DNA of 64,000 bases from Owenia fusiformis (Eukaryota; Annelida; Polychaeta; Sabellida; Oweniidae), in NCBI GenBank assembly GCA_903813345.2, contig CAIIXF020000010.1, positions 17,559,181 through 17,623,180 on the forward strand, in the 5' to 3' direction. The notes beneath the pieces are model-generated. The model was given only the letters and a program-made list of their open reading frames with translations, was not told the origin of the DNA and did no database searches. Made by a program: the position numbers and the translations under genes. The stretch's first letter is position 1. Every line of letters starts with the position of its first letter. This document shows, in pieces, positions 13,318-28,300 of the stretch.

Positions 13318-16300
13318 ATGTATCAAGTGCATAGATCGTTCCACATTGCTGACTATGTCATATTCTCCTTAGTTCTGGTTATATCCGCCATCATTGGAGT
13401 CTACCATGCTTGCACCGGTGGAAAGCAGAGGACAAATAAGGAGTTCTTTATGGCAAACAGATCATTGCCAGTAATCCCCGTCGCAATATCTATATTGGTT
13501 ACCTTAACTTCAGCTGTTTTAATATTAGGTGTAACGGCTGAGGTGTATACTAGAGGCACTATGTACTTCATGGCATTCTTTGGAATATCACTTGCCTGTG
13601 TGGTGTCTACAGTAACCTTTGTGCCTCTGCTGTACCCTTTGAAATACACGAGTTCTTATGAAGTAAGTATTTTTATAGACCGTAGTAATAATTGTTGAAA
13701 TATTTGTGACTCGGAAAATTTACTACAAATGATAAATTTTGGTACAATCCAAAGAGGATTAGTTTTTCAAGAACATCATATTGCTTTCCTTCGAATGCTT
13801 TTTGATAATCGAAATAAAGTATAGCCGACCGGCCGGATATGTTACTTAGTTGATGGGAAATAAGGTTAATTTGTAAGTTTATATATTACTCTTTGGATAT
13901 GAGATACTCAGTTAAATACTTTTGTCTCAAACAACAAACTGTAAGAAGCAAATTGAAAAAAATCTACTAGCGATTTAAAATAGTTCAAAATGTCATATTC
14001 TATTCACTTAATTTTTTTGTTTTTTTACCAATGTCTGTAAATGTCAACCCCTTGCATTTCCGCGTGCCACCTCCAGAGATAGTCCGTACAAGATTTTGGC
14101 AAGCTCAAATCATTTTAGATATGGTATTACTTACTCGTATGGTGGCCGTATGTAACATATGTCTACAGGTTTGGTTCATATCTCAGTTTAGCGAAGTGTA
14201 GTTGTTGGGAATGTTTTCTGTCAATTGATTTATTAAAGGTTTTGCAAGTTCACACCTGAATAACTAATAAAATACTCTTAGTATTTTTGGGCCTTTTCCA
14301 TTTGGCGGATTGGACGGCTATATTATTTGAAAACGCTGAATAGGGGTTGAGATCCTTTATGTCACGTGTAGTTGAAAAAGTATTTCATTTTATCATATAC
14401 ATGATTCAGAGACATATAAAAGTTTTATGTCTCTGCATAATTACACAAGATTGACAATTTTATGATTAAACTAAATGAAAACTTGCCTAATCATTTCCAA
14501 TCTGATATTCGAACGTTCTTTTTATACCAAGGTTGGGGGTCATTCCCTGGGGTCAAGTTTTGCTTTATTTGTAATATATACTAATACTTTTATTTGTAGT
14601 ATCTGAAGCATAGGTTCGACTCTCACACGACAAAACTCGTTGGATCGTGTATCTTCATTCTATCACAGGTAATGTCACTGAAATATTAAAACAATTTAAA
14701 TAGTTATATGCCAACGATTACCTTAGAGAGACAGGGCTCGGTACCCCCCCCCCCCCCTATCACACCAAACTCGTTCTTACCCGTTCTTGCCAGTCCTACG
14801 AAAACGTCGTAAAACGGGCTCAATCTGGCTGTGGTCGGGAAATATGTCTGAAATAATTAGCTTCTTCGTTCTTAAACAGTCTTCAATACGTCCTTCTCGT
14901 TCGCAGTTCGTTCAGGTCGCACCACGTCGGTGTGCAACGTAGTAGAACGCGTCCCTTAGTCTAGAAGGTCAACATGACCTGATTACAGAACGTTATGGTC
15001 GCCATCGAATTTTGAATCGATTCAAAATTCTAAAATCACATTCCCGTCTGAGAACGATCATAAAGTTCGTAAATAGACCTTAGAAAGTTGCAGCTACGTT
15101 CATTCCGTTCGCACACAGTTTTGAAGAACGCAGTGGCAACTTGTTTGGTGTGATAGCTATATTTTTGCTTACTCGTTCATAAGCAGTGTTAAATACGTTC
15201 TCAATCAGTTTAAACCCGTTTGCAATTAGTTCTACCTCGTTCTCAACACGTCCTCAGACAATTCAACTCGTTGTTAAAACGTCCCTAGTAGGATTGAAGT
15301 ACGACGGTTCCGTTCGTAGTACGTCTAGCTCGTCGTTAGTACGTTGTCACTCGTTCTAATTGTAGAACGTAACGACCACGAGAACATTTTGAGCATTGTC
15401 TAAGTTCTAGAGGACCTACCCGTTCGAGTACGTTCGATGAAGTTTGTTAATAGATCCCAAACGGTTCTTAGTAGGTCCAGTCCGTTCGTACACAGTTGAA
15501 GCCCGTTTTTGAGAACGTAGTGAGAACTAGTTTGGTGTGATAGTAGGGTACCATAATGTCCCCAATGACCTAAAAGGCCCACCGAGGAGATCTTTATCTC
15601 TGACACTGGTACCTATAAGTTAAGGCTCGGGATGAACTAATGCTAAGTATGTCCATTTTGGTCCATTTGACACCCCATTATGCCATTGTACTTTTTTCTC
15701 TTGTGCTTCTCTCTTTTGGTCCAGTATCTGTTTACTGTAAATTATATGTTTAATATTAATACTATGTTTCTATTCCAGCTCCTCTACATGGGAATAGTTC
15801 TATTCTCCCCAGCAACGGCTTTAGAAGCAGGTACGTACCATGTTTATATTTCTTTATAAAGAGATAAGCTTGTATAGATATCATCACAAGATTTTCTTAA
15901 TACATTACCAATAAGTAATTGAATGCTCGACCACTTTACTAAAATATAACGCCTTGCATCTAGACATAAAAGGCAATCTATTACTCCTTAGACGTGACCC
16001 CATTGTTCTGTTCTGTTTATTTTGTCTTCTTTAGTTCTCATCCTAATTGGTGAATCTATTTTCGATAATACGCTTGTATGTGTACATGATAGTGCTACTT
16101 ACCACTGATTGATCCAGAAGCCAACAGGGGGGGGGGGATTTGGTGTCATGAAAAAATTTTGGGCCGCAAAAACCCAAAATATGGCCCACATTTTGAAAAT
16201 TTAAAGGCCATTTTTGATAATTTGGCCTAGATATGCCTATTAAAAGGCCATACAAAATCTTTGGGCTGTATAATTTTTGGGGCCCTAAAATGTTTTCTGG

Positions 16301-19300
16301 GCCCACAAAAGGGGGGATCGGCCTGATCCGCCAGTGCATACTGTAACGTCTCTGTTATTGTTTCGTCAATCTTTAAATAGTTACCGGCTTTCCCGAATGG
16401 GCTACCATTATCATCACCGGTTTGTTCGCCACTTTCTACACTGCAATTGGTGGTATGAAGGCTGTCATTTGGACCGATGTTTTCCAGTCATTTATAATGG
16501 TGGCAGGCCTCATGTCAATCGTCATCATGGTAAATATTACACATAATGGAGTAAACATTTGGCTCGTGTTGATATTTTGTTACATGTCGTAGTTACATGG
16601 TACAGTATGTGTAGTTATGACAAGTACTATTGGTAGGAAGCATTTTCTTATTGATTATGAATATATAAAAGGTATAAAATATTAAGTTTATAACAAATTT
16701 TGAATTATCATAATTTCATATTGAGAATGAAGAATGAAACAATTTTCGTTCTTTTAATTTGTTTAACTATGATTTTTACCTTCAGGGTTGCGTTGATGTT
16801 GGGGGAATTGATAAAGTGTGGGAAATAGCCAACGACAACAACAGGATCCAGTTCTTTGAGTAATCTTTGAATTTCTTCCTGGATTCATTTTATATCTACA
16901 TTAATAGGGTCATCAGTTCTTTACCATATTTTGCGTACACTAGGGGATACCAATATATTTTGTTATAATTATAAAGAACCGGTTGTTGGTACCATCAAAA
17001 ACCGTCGAATTATACCTCTTGCTTTTTTCCTTTAGGTTTAATCCTGATCCAACAGTCCGTCATTCCACCTGGAATCTAATCTTTGGTAGCTTTGTTACTT
17101 GGCTGTATGTGTTCGGTGTCAACCAGGCGGTCTGCCAACGCTTTAACTCTGTCCCGACCCTTAAAGCGGCGCGCGTGTAAGTATGATTTATTCCGATGCT
17201 TGCTTTCAAATCTTCGCATCGTATTATAAACAGTATTTCATCAAGTAATTTTATAGTTTATTTCTATTTATATACATCAATGAAATGACAATATCTCTAG
17301 TTCAGTGACGTGTCGCAAAAAGGTGGCGCATTTGTTTTTAAGGGTATCGCGTGAATGTAACTTTGATTCACCGAAATATAAGATAATATTCTAATTAATG
17401 TTATATATCATTTTAAAGCTGTTTCGATGAAGATTTTAGATCAACTACACTCCGTTCACATTTTTTGCGCGTTCGTTTTTAAAAAAGAGTTTTTTACCAA
17501 AACATCTGGCAAATATCCCATGTTGACACGTTACATTTTGAATTATTTTTCGTCTTTAAACGCTCATAACTCAAATAATATATGACTATTATACTTATTT
17601 TTCGTCTTGATAAAGGTAGATGGAAGTTTTATTTCAAAGGATGAATTTTAGTAAGCGTCCCATATTGTGACGTCATAGAGTCTGAAAAATAGAATCTGTT
17701 GACAGCGACCTTTTTTGCTCATTTTTGGTACCTTCAACTTTTCAGGTGTAAATTAAACAAAAAATACGAGATCAATTTTTAATAAATCATACATGATTAT
17801 TTTGCTCCTAAACTCTAGTTTATTAATAATTAGTTGATTTTGTTCACGAAAGTATGTGTTTTCTGTTGTATGTGGAAAAGCGGAGGACGAAAGGTTTTCA
17901 AAATTCATTGAAATAGGGCTAATTTACGCCATTCGCCTATTTTCAAGCACAGCAACACGTATATTTATTTCACCTAAAATATCAATTGATTCGTGTTTTA
18001 TGATGCTCCTAGCCCAGTAACAATATATATATGATATCAGAGTTATTCGTCTAAAATGTTTTGAGATATAGAGGTAAATGTGGAGGACGAAAGGATTTTC
18101 ATGTGTGTACATTTTTCTCAAAAACGTCACATTCTATCATGTTAAAAGCGAGGATCCTCTGGATTACGCCACAAAATGTGTAACAATGCGTGCGCGAGCT
18201 TTTTGCGACCCGTCAGTATGTTTACACCAAATCTTGACAAGTTGTTGAAATGGGATAATCTTTTTTAAAAATCGTATATAAGTGATAGAATTTAAATCAT
18301 AGGTCCTGCCCTAAAAGGCGCTCTTACTTATCCGTCACCAGACCAACATTTTTCTCTTATATTCACGTCGGGGAATAGTTAAATAGATTATTAGCAGAGT
18401 GTACCTTCATTTTGTAGATCCATTTTGTTGAACATCCCAGGAACACTGTTGCTTCTTGGACTGACATGTCTGGCAGGACTGGTGATATTTGCATATTACG
18501 CTAACAAAGGTTGTGATCCGATAGGTGCAGGATATATAACCAATCCAAATCAGGTATTTCGTGTTTCTTTTTGTGCAAAGCATAGGTGCACTTTACACTT
18601 ATTGTCGTTATTTTCTGCCTTGATTGAGGAACTGTATGTCGAAGGATTTCTTGTCCTCCCTACACGTTTGTTCATATACATCAGAAAAATCAGAAGAAAT
18701 TAAATATTGGTTGATGAAAAAGTATGGTTGACAATACTTTGTATATTATAATCTCTTTATTCCTGGGAACAGTGCCAGCGTTAACACTTATCTTTTTTAG
18801 CTTTTACCTTACTTTGTGATGGATGTGCTTGGTGTCCCAGGGTTACCAGGTCTTTTTGTGGCGTGTCTGTTCAGTGGATCTCTAAGCACACTCTCTTCAT
18901 CACTATCCGCTATATCAGCAAATACCTGGGAAGATGTATTGAAACTCAAGTTTGACCACTGGCCAGAATATAAGAAAACTATAGTGACAAAATGCACTGG
19001 TGGGTAAAAGATCAGTCCTCTCTGTGGTTTAGCCACACATTATATTTACTTTTTGGATTATGTGTGATTATCTATAACATCACCAATAATTTACCATGAT
19101 GAGTTCAGACCACTGCAATAACAGAATGAACTTATACAAGGGGCGATCCATATATTCTGATAAAAATGCTCTCATTTTGCTATTTTTTCACATTTTCCTC
19201 TCATATTTTCAGAAAATGTAGATTATGTAATTACACATACAATGCTCAGATATTTTAGCTACATCTTAAATTAATAAAGAGATAGGGTTACCATGGTAAC

Positions 19301-22300
19301 CTGTATTAAGGGTTAAATGACAAGATATTCATGAAAATTCTGTTTGTTGCTCATACATATTTTGAACATTAATGAATATTCATAATTACTAGACATACTG
19401 GGTATTGATGAATATTCACAACTAGTATACTATTAAATCCGATTATTTGTTGTTCATAGTTTTTAATGAATATTGATGAAATAACTAGATATTCATTAAA
19501 TTTCTGTTTCAATAGTTGGTAAACACTTTTCAATGAATTGCTGAATATTCATAACTAATGGATTCTGATGAATATTCATAACTTTAAAATGATTAGATAT
19601 TCATCAACATTCTGTTTATTTGTTCTTCATTGTTTTCAATGAACATTCATTATTATTAAATGATCAGATATTCATCAAAATTCTGTTTCATTTGTTGTTC
19701 TTTCCAAATAAATGAACATTGATGAATGTTCATACCTATTAAATGATCAGATATTCATCATAATTCTATTTCATTTGTTGTTCTTTCCAAATAAATGAAC
19801 ATTGATGAGCTTTTGCAAGTACATTATTTAAGATGTTCAGTAAAAGAAACTTTGATCTAGAAAGACTTTAACAGTACCTCTATTTGAGATAATTTCATAA
19901 CAACAAATTATAATGTATATTTTCTCATACTGTATTCTATTTGTTGATATTCAATTATACATAAGTTGCTTGTCTGGGGATAAAGGCCATATGATATTGA
20001 TTCTGCCACTTTACAGCACTTTTACATACTATTTAGAACTGTGATACTGCCAAAATTTATACATGATGCAAACCTGTAGATCCACTGTGATATGGGGGAC
20101 CCCTCAGGAGGGTATTGGGCCAACCAGAGGGCCCTTATATCACTGATTAAGCAGGGTTTCTCTTTCCATTTGCTCCCAGGAACATCAACCTTGGGGAAGA
20201 TGTCTCCTCTTAGTAAGTGGAAGTAAACAGTGAACTCAGTATACAAAATTATGGTCTCTATCACTGTCTTATTGTGCATTTAGTAATTTTCACATGGGAA
20301 TTTTAATATTACCCACACATGTATCAACTTGGTGTCTCATAAGCCGGCATCGGCTAGAAGCAATGTTTTTTAAAAAAAGTGTTTTAAATGTATTTTAATA
20401 TTATTGCTTGTGACACAAAAATAAACTATATTAAACTTAACTTAACTATGAATGTTCATACCTATTAAATGATCAGTTATTCATCATAATTCTGTTTCAA
20501 AGACATATAATGCTTGATAATTCTCAATTTTTGTTGGTTCACAATGAGTAATATTCAGGAACAGTGAAATTAGAATGTTGAGTCATACTAATGAATGAAC
20601 TTTTTTTCCTAATTATTCTCTTAAATTCCTCAATGTTCAAAACTGTGAATAAAAATGAATGAAAAAATTCTTGATGATTCATAAAAAAACATCAAATGTC
20701 ATGATGAATTTTGAAAAATATTCATGTCACTGAAAAATTCTTCATAATTCCTCAAAATGTTTCTTCGATCAAGAATTAGAGCTAAAAATATTCTCCATCC
20801 CCTATTCTTGTTTGATGCCAATTCATCATTCATGAATATTCATGAAATGAACATGAATATTCATGAATGAAGAATAAGATTTCACCGAGGTAGGCAGGTC
20901 AATTAAATTATAACGTATAAAATATCTTAATTAATTTAAAGCATGCGGAATTCATATATTTTTTCTAAAAAATGTTTGGTATTGTTTCTCGTTGTTTGTT
21001 GCGAGACAAATGTTTAGTTGTGATCACTATAACATCACAACAACCCACAATAGCAATGAATGACAGGATGGGAAAATTGGAAAATTGTGTCATGAGACAC
21101 ACCAAATAACAAAGATCAGATGAGGTTAGTGCGGCTGTTGCAGAGTGTGACATTAACAGATACATTAGGAGTACCATTAGATTTTATGTGCTATCAAGAA
21201 TAAGTAAGAGGACACCGCCAGAGACATACATGGACTCGTACATGTATAGTGTACGGACAAGCTGTTATATCTGCTCTAAGGATCTCTAGTAGTATTGTAA
21301 AGAGGAAGGCTAGTCACTGTTGAATATCATTACCAATCTGCTTGCAAGAAGAGCTAGCGGACAGAGAATAAAACTACAATAATTTGAGATGCGATTTATG
21401 AAAAAAAGAACTATTCCACTGTGGAAATAGCAAACAAGGGCAACAGGGGTATGGAGCAGTTCAACGAATAGTTGGCAATGACCTGGATATGCGTTTGATC
21501 TGCTTGAAATAGGTATCGAGGAATGATTAAATTAACAAATTTATATATTTTATATGTTATAATTTAATTGACCTGCCTACCTTAAATACAGGTTACCATG
21601 GCAACCTTATCTCAAAAATAATTTAAGATGTAGCTATAATATTTTAGCATTGTATGTGTAATTACATAATCTTCAAGTTCTGAAAATATGAGAGGGATAT
21701 GTGAAAAGATCACAAAATGGAGCATTTTTATCAGAATATATGGATCGCCCCTTGTAAATGATACAAATAACACTTGGTGAAATCGGTAAAATAATATATA
21801 AAAATATGTTTTATTTTCGGATATTTGTGTAAAAAGATGCGTAATAATACAGTATTTCCATTCAGTATTGTAATTATTATATTATATTATGAAGGAAAAA
21901 AATATAATCAGCATTTTATACTACATTATATAGAGATTAATATAATATAATTAGAAATAAGTGAGGTCCAAATATATTATTTGTTCATATAAACATTTAC
22001 CAAATCCGATTATCTCAATAAAAACATGTAGCAGAATGTTTTATTCCCAGTATAATATTCTTTTTTAGAATTATTTGCGCCAATTTATATTTATTCTGTC
22101 TTCCTAAAATATTATTTGGTCATATTTATCAATCCAAACTGATGATTGCAGTCTATTTAGATTTTTTTCTATTCTAAAAAATATTATTTTCTAGTATTTT
22201 CCAATCTAAGCAGAAAATATCAAATTATATTGTATTATTTGGGTACTAAAAAATATTATACGCGATTATTCTCGTCCAACTTGATGTACAATCCATCTGG

Positions 22301-25300
22301 TTAATTACTTAACCAAACAAAACAAAGAATGCACAGCATGGCAGTTAATAGGATTAACCGTTCTACTGGCCTTCTCATCTCTATTACTTATACATGTCAC
22401 ACATATTTTATTTTGACTGTTCTATTTCTATTTGAAAAATATTTACAAATAAATTTTTAGAAGAAAGAAATTTAACTTGTTTTAAATTAATGTTAACAAT
22501 GGAGTAAAAATGTGAAAAAGTCATCAATTAAAAATCAAAAAAAAATTTAAAAAAATTAAAAAAATTAAATTATCAAAAAATAATTAACTTTCCAATTAGT
22601 TAATCAGTTCAATCCAAATTTTAACACAATGTTAATCATAGAAAGAGGGATTTATACAATTAAAAAATATGAAAAACTTAATTTGCAAATTATTATTTTT
22701 GTGGAAAATAAAACAATTGGCTCTAGATATTAATCCATTCACTCTAACAAACGGATTAACTCTAACAATCAGATTAGTTATCAGTGAACAAAACTCATTT
22801 CATAGAAATTGAAAAAAACTTAGAGATTAAAGTATTACTTATATTGCTCTGTCATCCATACATGAACATGTATGTGAATGGTGAAAGTCTTCATGATTTT
22901 GAAAGAATTGTTGGCCAAGGGGAGTGGATCGTTACTCGTTAGGTACGGGCCTGTATAAAATGCGTAATGTTTTTAGCTAAAATTTGAGCAGTTCTGTGTC
23001 AAGACTATTTTTGTGGTTGGCAGAGTGAATACGGGTGGTTGTTTGTGCCTGTGTAAGAGGGGCCCTTAAATGTTGTTTGTTGTTAACTTTATATGGCAGA
23101 GAAACAATGTAGTAAAAATGTGAGGAAACCCATTGATTAAAAATTAACTTTCCGTTGAGTCAATCAATTTAATCCAAATTTTAACACAATGTTAATCATA
23201 ACATAAGGGACATTATACAATCAAATAAATATGAAAAACTTGTTTTTTAAATTATTTTTTGTGGAACTTAAAACTGTTGGCTGTAGGAAATTAATCCATC
23301 GCCTCTAACAAACGGATTAGCTTTCAGTGTTAACAAAACTCATATTAAAGAAATTGAATAATTGGGGATTAAAGTTTTACTTATCATATTGCTCTGACAT
23401 ACAGGTACTGTATGTCAACATGTTATTTACATCAGTTTGTTCTACCATGCACCAATTTGCTCAAAGCGTAATCATCGCTATGTCAGATGAAACATTAGGA
23501 ATAAATGTAAAATGTACCCGCTTCTTTATTTTCATTATCAAACAACTAAACATACTGAATACATGTATATAGACAGGTTCCAATTCTAATAATTCAAGTT
23601 TTTGAGGCATTTTTTAGAAAAAGCAACAGACCTATTTTCACTCGATCAGTGTTTCATGCTGATAAAGATATTAAAAGATGACAGCTCAACGGGGTGGTCA
23701 CGACACTGAATTTTGGCATTTTTACCCCCCTAGGAAAATATTTTAGGGGGTACTATGAAACTAGTTCATAACTCAAAGGATATATGAGCTATTGTTCTGA
23801 GTTGTACACCATACATTGCTAGTACAAATATGAATACTATCCTAAAGTTATAGGTTGATATCCTTATTGGTCTCAGAAAAAATACAATAAACAGGAAAAA
23901 GATACGCAATTTTTGTCTTGCCAATTTTATATTTGTAGCTTCAAGCAAAATATGACAGCTTAAACAGCTCATAGAAGTATTCTAAAAACATTTCCAAGCT
24001 ATGTGCGGTATTGTAATACATCTATTTTAGTTATGAAGTACTATTTTGTAATTTTAATATGACTTTATAGTGCCCTACCCCTGGAAAATTGAAGAAAGTG
24101 GATGTGGTGAATTTTATCGTTTTGCAGCATTAAGTTAGAAACATGTATTGATAGACACCAAATCAATAAATTCATACCATCATCAAATGTTAGGTGACAT
24201 TCTAATTCATTTATTACTAGAATATAGGACTTAAGATATTTTATATGTAAGTTTTCAATTTAGTACATGTATCATAATGAAATCTAGTGTGATCACATAC
24301 TAGAGAGGACATTGACATAAAGTCTAAACATTATAATCATCAATTGATCTCATTTGAGCAACTAGACTATGGTGGTCATCATGCACAAGTAATGTACTAC
24401 AGTGCCCCATGTACTAGGGCACGAGTCATTTGAGCCATATATACCTCCTGGTATATACCTTTACAACCCATTCAGAAGGGTCATTTACAATGTGCAAAAC
24501 ATGGCAAAAGTTCCGTAAAACTGTTAGTTCTCATCATCTGACCATATAGCAGAGTCCTCATTAAGCCATGATGCATCACAGCCATATGTTAGAAAAGTAG
24601 CTAAGAATCTTTTTTATTAACCAAAGATGACTTTCCCACTGATGGTGCCTCACACTTGTATAACTTAGTGTAACTTATTTATTATTATTTGGGAGAATTT
24701 GAACATTTCTCCCTTTTTACACTTTGAATTTTAAACAACATTACCAATAAATAATATATTGTGGATCTTTTGGGAGATATTATATTTGAGATTGTACTTT
24801 CAATTGCTTTCAATTTTGTTTACATAGATCTGATTCTGCATTTAAATACCAAGACTTCAGTTTACTTCAATTGTCATGACTAAAGCATTTGATAGTATTT
24901 ACATAATAATGTTATAAAGGAGCATGTAGGTTATCGCAAACAACTTCAGAAAATGGTCCTTTTTCCATATAGCTTTGAAATCTCGTTAAGGTCTTGTTTT
25001 TAATGAGATTTTAGGAGATCAGCATTTTTAACCATTAAAAACTAACGTTTTCTTCCATCTGATGGCATATTTGAATTCTGTGAGTAATTCTCTATCAAAA
25101 CAACTTTGATTTTCACTGTTATTTACCATTATTCAAATTCTAATGATTTTCTGGTTGTCTAAAAAAGGTCGGGCTAAATCCCCATTGACAAAATGCTGAA
25201 AAACCTTTAAAAGTTCATTTACTCTTACAAGGATCACAATTTTAATGTGAAATCACAATCCACATGTCAATAAGTTCATATAGTTACATTCCAATGATGT

Positions 25301-28300
25301 TTTAAGTTGATCCAAATGGAATAACTTCTTGATGCCATCTATTTTCCATTTATATAAAAAAGGTCAATTCTAACTTGAATTATGAATATTTTCTGACCAT
25401 GAACATTGGTATATCTTTTAGATCTATTCATTATCTTCAAGAAGAGTAAATATAATGATTAATCAGACCTGACTGATATTAAAGGGAATGGTCCAATCAA
25501 CATACTTTTTAGTAAAAATGATGACCTAGTTTTTACCAAAGATGCAACCTTTAATTATATTGTTGGATGCATAATTAAAATATGCTTTGAGACATGTTCT
25601 ATTTCCTAAGAGGAAAAGTGGATTGCTCCAGGGACTTTAAAGACACTGAATTTGGATGACCAAAATGAACTGAAACCAATGGACAGCATGAATTTTTTCA
25701 AAGGGGAAATAACATGGGGAACACTAATCTTAGGGGAATTCAGTTTCTTTTCAAGAGCTATTTGATACATTAAAATAAAGAATAGTAATGCATTAAACAT
25801 TGTTAAAATGATTCCATTTTTGGTGAAAATGAGGTCAACAACTTTAAAAAAATATATTGATGGGTTGATTGCTAGTGAAATATCTACGAGTCCGATTGAC
25901 TTTATTATCAAATTAAATATGCGCATGTCAAATTTGGCCGACGAACACTGATTGGGGCGGTGAGTTCACAGTTTTATTTTAGTTTGAAAGAGTGAAGACG
26001 AAGCTCTTTTTTAAGAAGTGAAGTCAAACGAATGCAAAGGGTAACCAAATTTTTGACATGTCTTCAAATACGATAGTATTTTCTTCATAAGATAGAGTGT
26101 CACTTGTGAAATTTATTGATTGACCTGAGATCGTATCATATCTTTATGACATAGAAGCGAAATAGCCATATTGATCTTTAATAAATGTTGTTTGCTACTT
26201 TTCGACAATTTAGTCAAAATTTGGGGGTTTGGGGAAGGGGTGCAATTAGGTTAAAAACCTGATTAACCTGATTCAGACTATCCTTAAATGAGCACTGAGT
26301 CATCCGAGAGCATAACTTTTCCAAAACATGTTAGTGTTATTTTTGGACCACTCACATTAATATTTCGTCTAATTTTCCCTCAGAGTTTCCTCATCATTGT
26401 CCAAATCTTTGGCCATATTTGTTGAGATATATGAATGTTCATTATTAAAATCTTGCCTTCCTTTGCAGTTGGAGAAGACTCGGCATTAGGTGTTATAAGT
26501 CCCAGACCACGATAAATAAAAAAAAAAAAATGACATAGAACTGATAAACGTTTTCTCTTGTGCGTGTCAGCCATGGTCTACCAAATTAATTGCTATTCGG
26601 TGGAAGGAAACTCATTTTTCAGTTTCCATTTTAATTTCCTGACAAATAGAGCGATCATCCCAGCATTTTTTCTATGATCTATGTGTCGTCATAGCAACTT
26701 CTGTTTTAGAGAACAATAAAACAATAGAAAAGATTACTTTACCATAATTCTAATCATCCTACATTGTAGACATATTTAGAATTAAAAATATGAAGAGAAT
26801 GACAAAACCTCTTAAAACACATTTCTTAGGAAACAAATAGTGTGGTATTCTTGTTACTATGGCAACAGAGTTTTTTCTTTTTGTCATACAGATTACCTAT
26901 CATACCAGGACCAAATCCTGAAAATTTGAATTCAGTATCTTCATTAGTATCTTAGATATATAGGTTTCTTATAGTATCCCCTGCAGATTTCATCGGAGTA
27001 TAAGGAAAATGCTCTGAAGAGGGATGCCCAAGAATGCCACTCAACAGTTCTGGTATTTTTGAGGTCCCAACCCTCTATTCATGGGAATAGTTAACCATTG
27101 TAAAGCTACTCATGGTAAACTGACAGAATTGATTGTATCTTCAACTAAGAAGTCAATAAAATGTTAAAACCAGTGGAAAACCACACCAACTTTCTTCTAT
27201 TTACCAGGGGTAGGGCACTATAAAGTCATATTAAAATTACAAAATAGTACTTCATCACTATAATAGATGTATTACAATATCACACATAGCTTGGGAATGT
27301 TGTTAGAATACTACTTTGAGCTGTTAAAGTTATCATATTTTGCTTGAAGCTACAAATATAAAATAAGCAAGAAAAAATGACAAAAATTGCATATTTTTTT
27401 CTAATAAATTGTATTTTTTCGAAACCAACAAAGATATCAACCTATAACTTAAGGATAGTATTCATCTCTGTACTAACAATGTATGCTGTAGAACTCAGAA
27501 CAATAGTTCATATATCCTTTAAGTTATGAACTAATATTATAGTACCCCCTAAGATAATTTCCTCGGGGGGTAAAAACGCTAAAATTCAGTGTCGTGACCA
27601 CCTCGTTGAGCTGTCATCTTTTAATATCTTTATCAGCATGAAAAACTGATCCAGAAAAAATAGGTCTGTTGCTTTTTCTAAAAATTGCCTCATAAACTTT
27701 TTCCCTTGAGATATTCTGAAATTGGAACCTGTCTAATACATTTGGAAATGGAAAACAAAAAAATAATTAAAACCAGCTTTAATTAAAATGGTCCAATTGT
27801 AGTAGAAACAAATGTATCACATCATGGACTAATCTATCCCCAGTTTATATCTCAGATATATGGATAACAGAAAATGCATGAATTGTGAAATATGAGAGAA
27901 TACACGTTTTAATTTTGTTTTAGCATGGCTTAACACCACTTGTATCAGTTAACCTAATGTACCTTTCTTATTTATTATCAGCGATTTGCCAGAAGAAATC
28001 GGAGCAATACATGTACATCCAATATAATACAGGCTCGGAATAAGTTTTAGCACAGGGGATCAATTTTCAAAACAAACCAAGGGGTCAAAATTGATCATTT
28101 TGGCCCGAAATCACTTAACAGTGCTCAGATTGATAAAAAATGTAGGATTTTGAAAGAATTTTGGCAACGGGGGGGGGGGGGGGGATTTACTTGAACCCAA
28201 CGACCCCCCCCCCCCTCCCTGGCCATGGACCTATACCAAATTCGTAATGAATCAATTGTGTTGTCTGTGTCTGTGTAAGAGGGGGCTTTAAGTGTTGTTT

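Noticed and set aside
20965-21177. Minus-strand frame inside the 2.6 kb element as a possible transposase
   Set aside because: Only 70 residues, with no DDE or nuclease motif visible; kept as unannotated element interior.
25606-25926. 106-residue minus-strand hydrophobic frame
   Set aside because: AT-rich interior of a TIR element; composition is that of random AT-rich DNA and no transposase motif is present.
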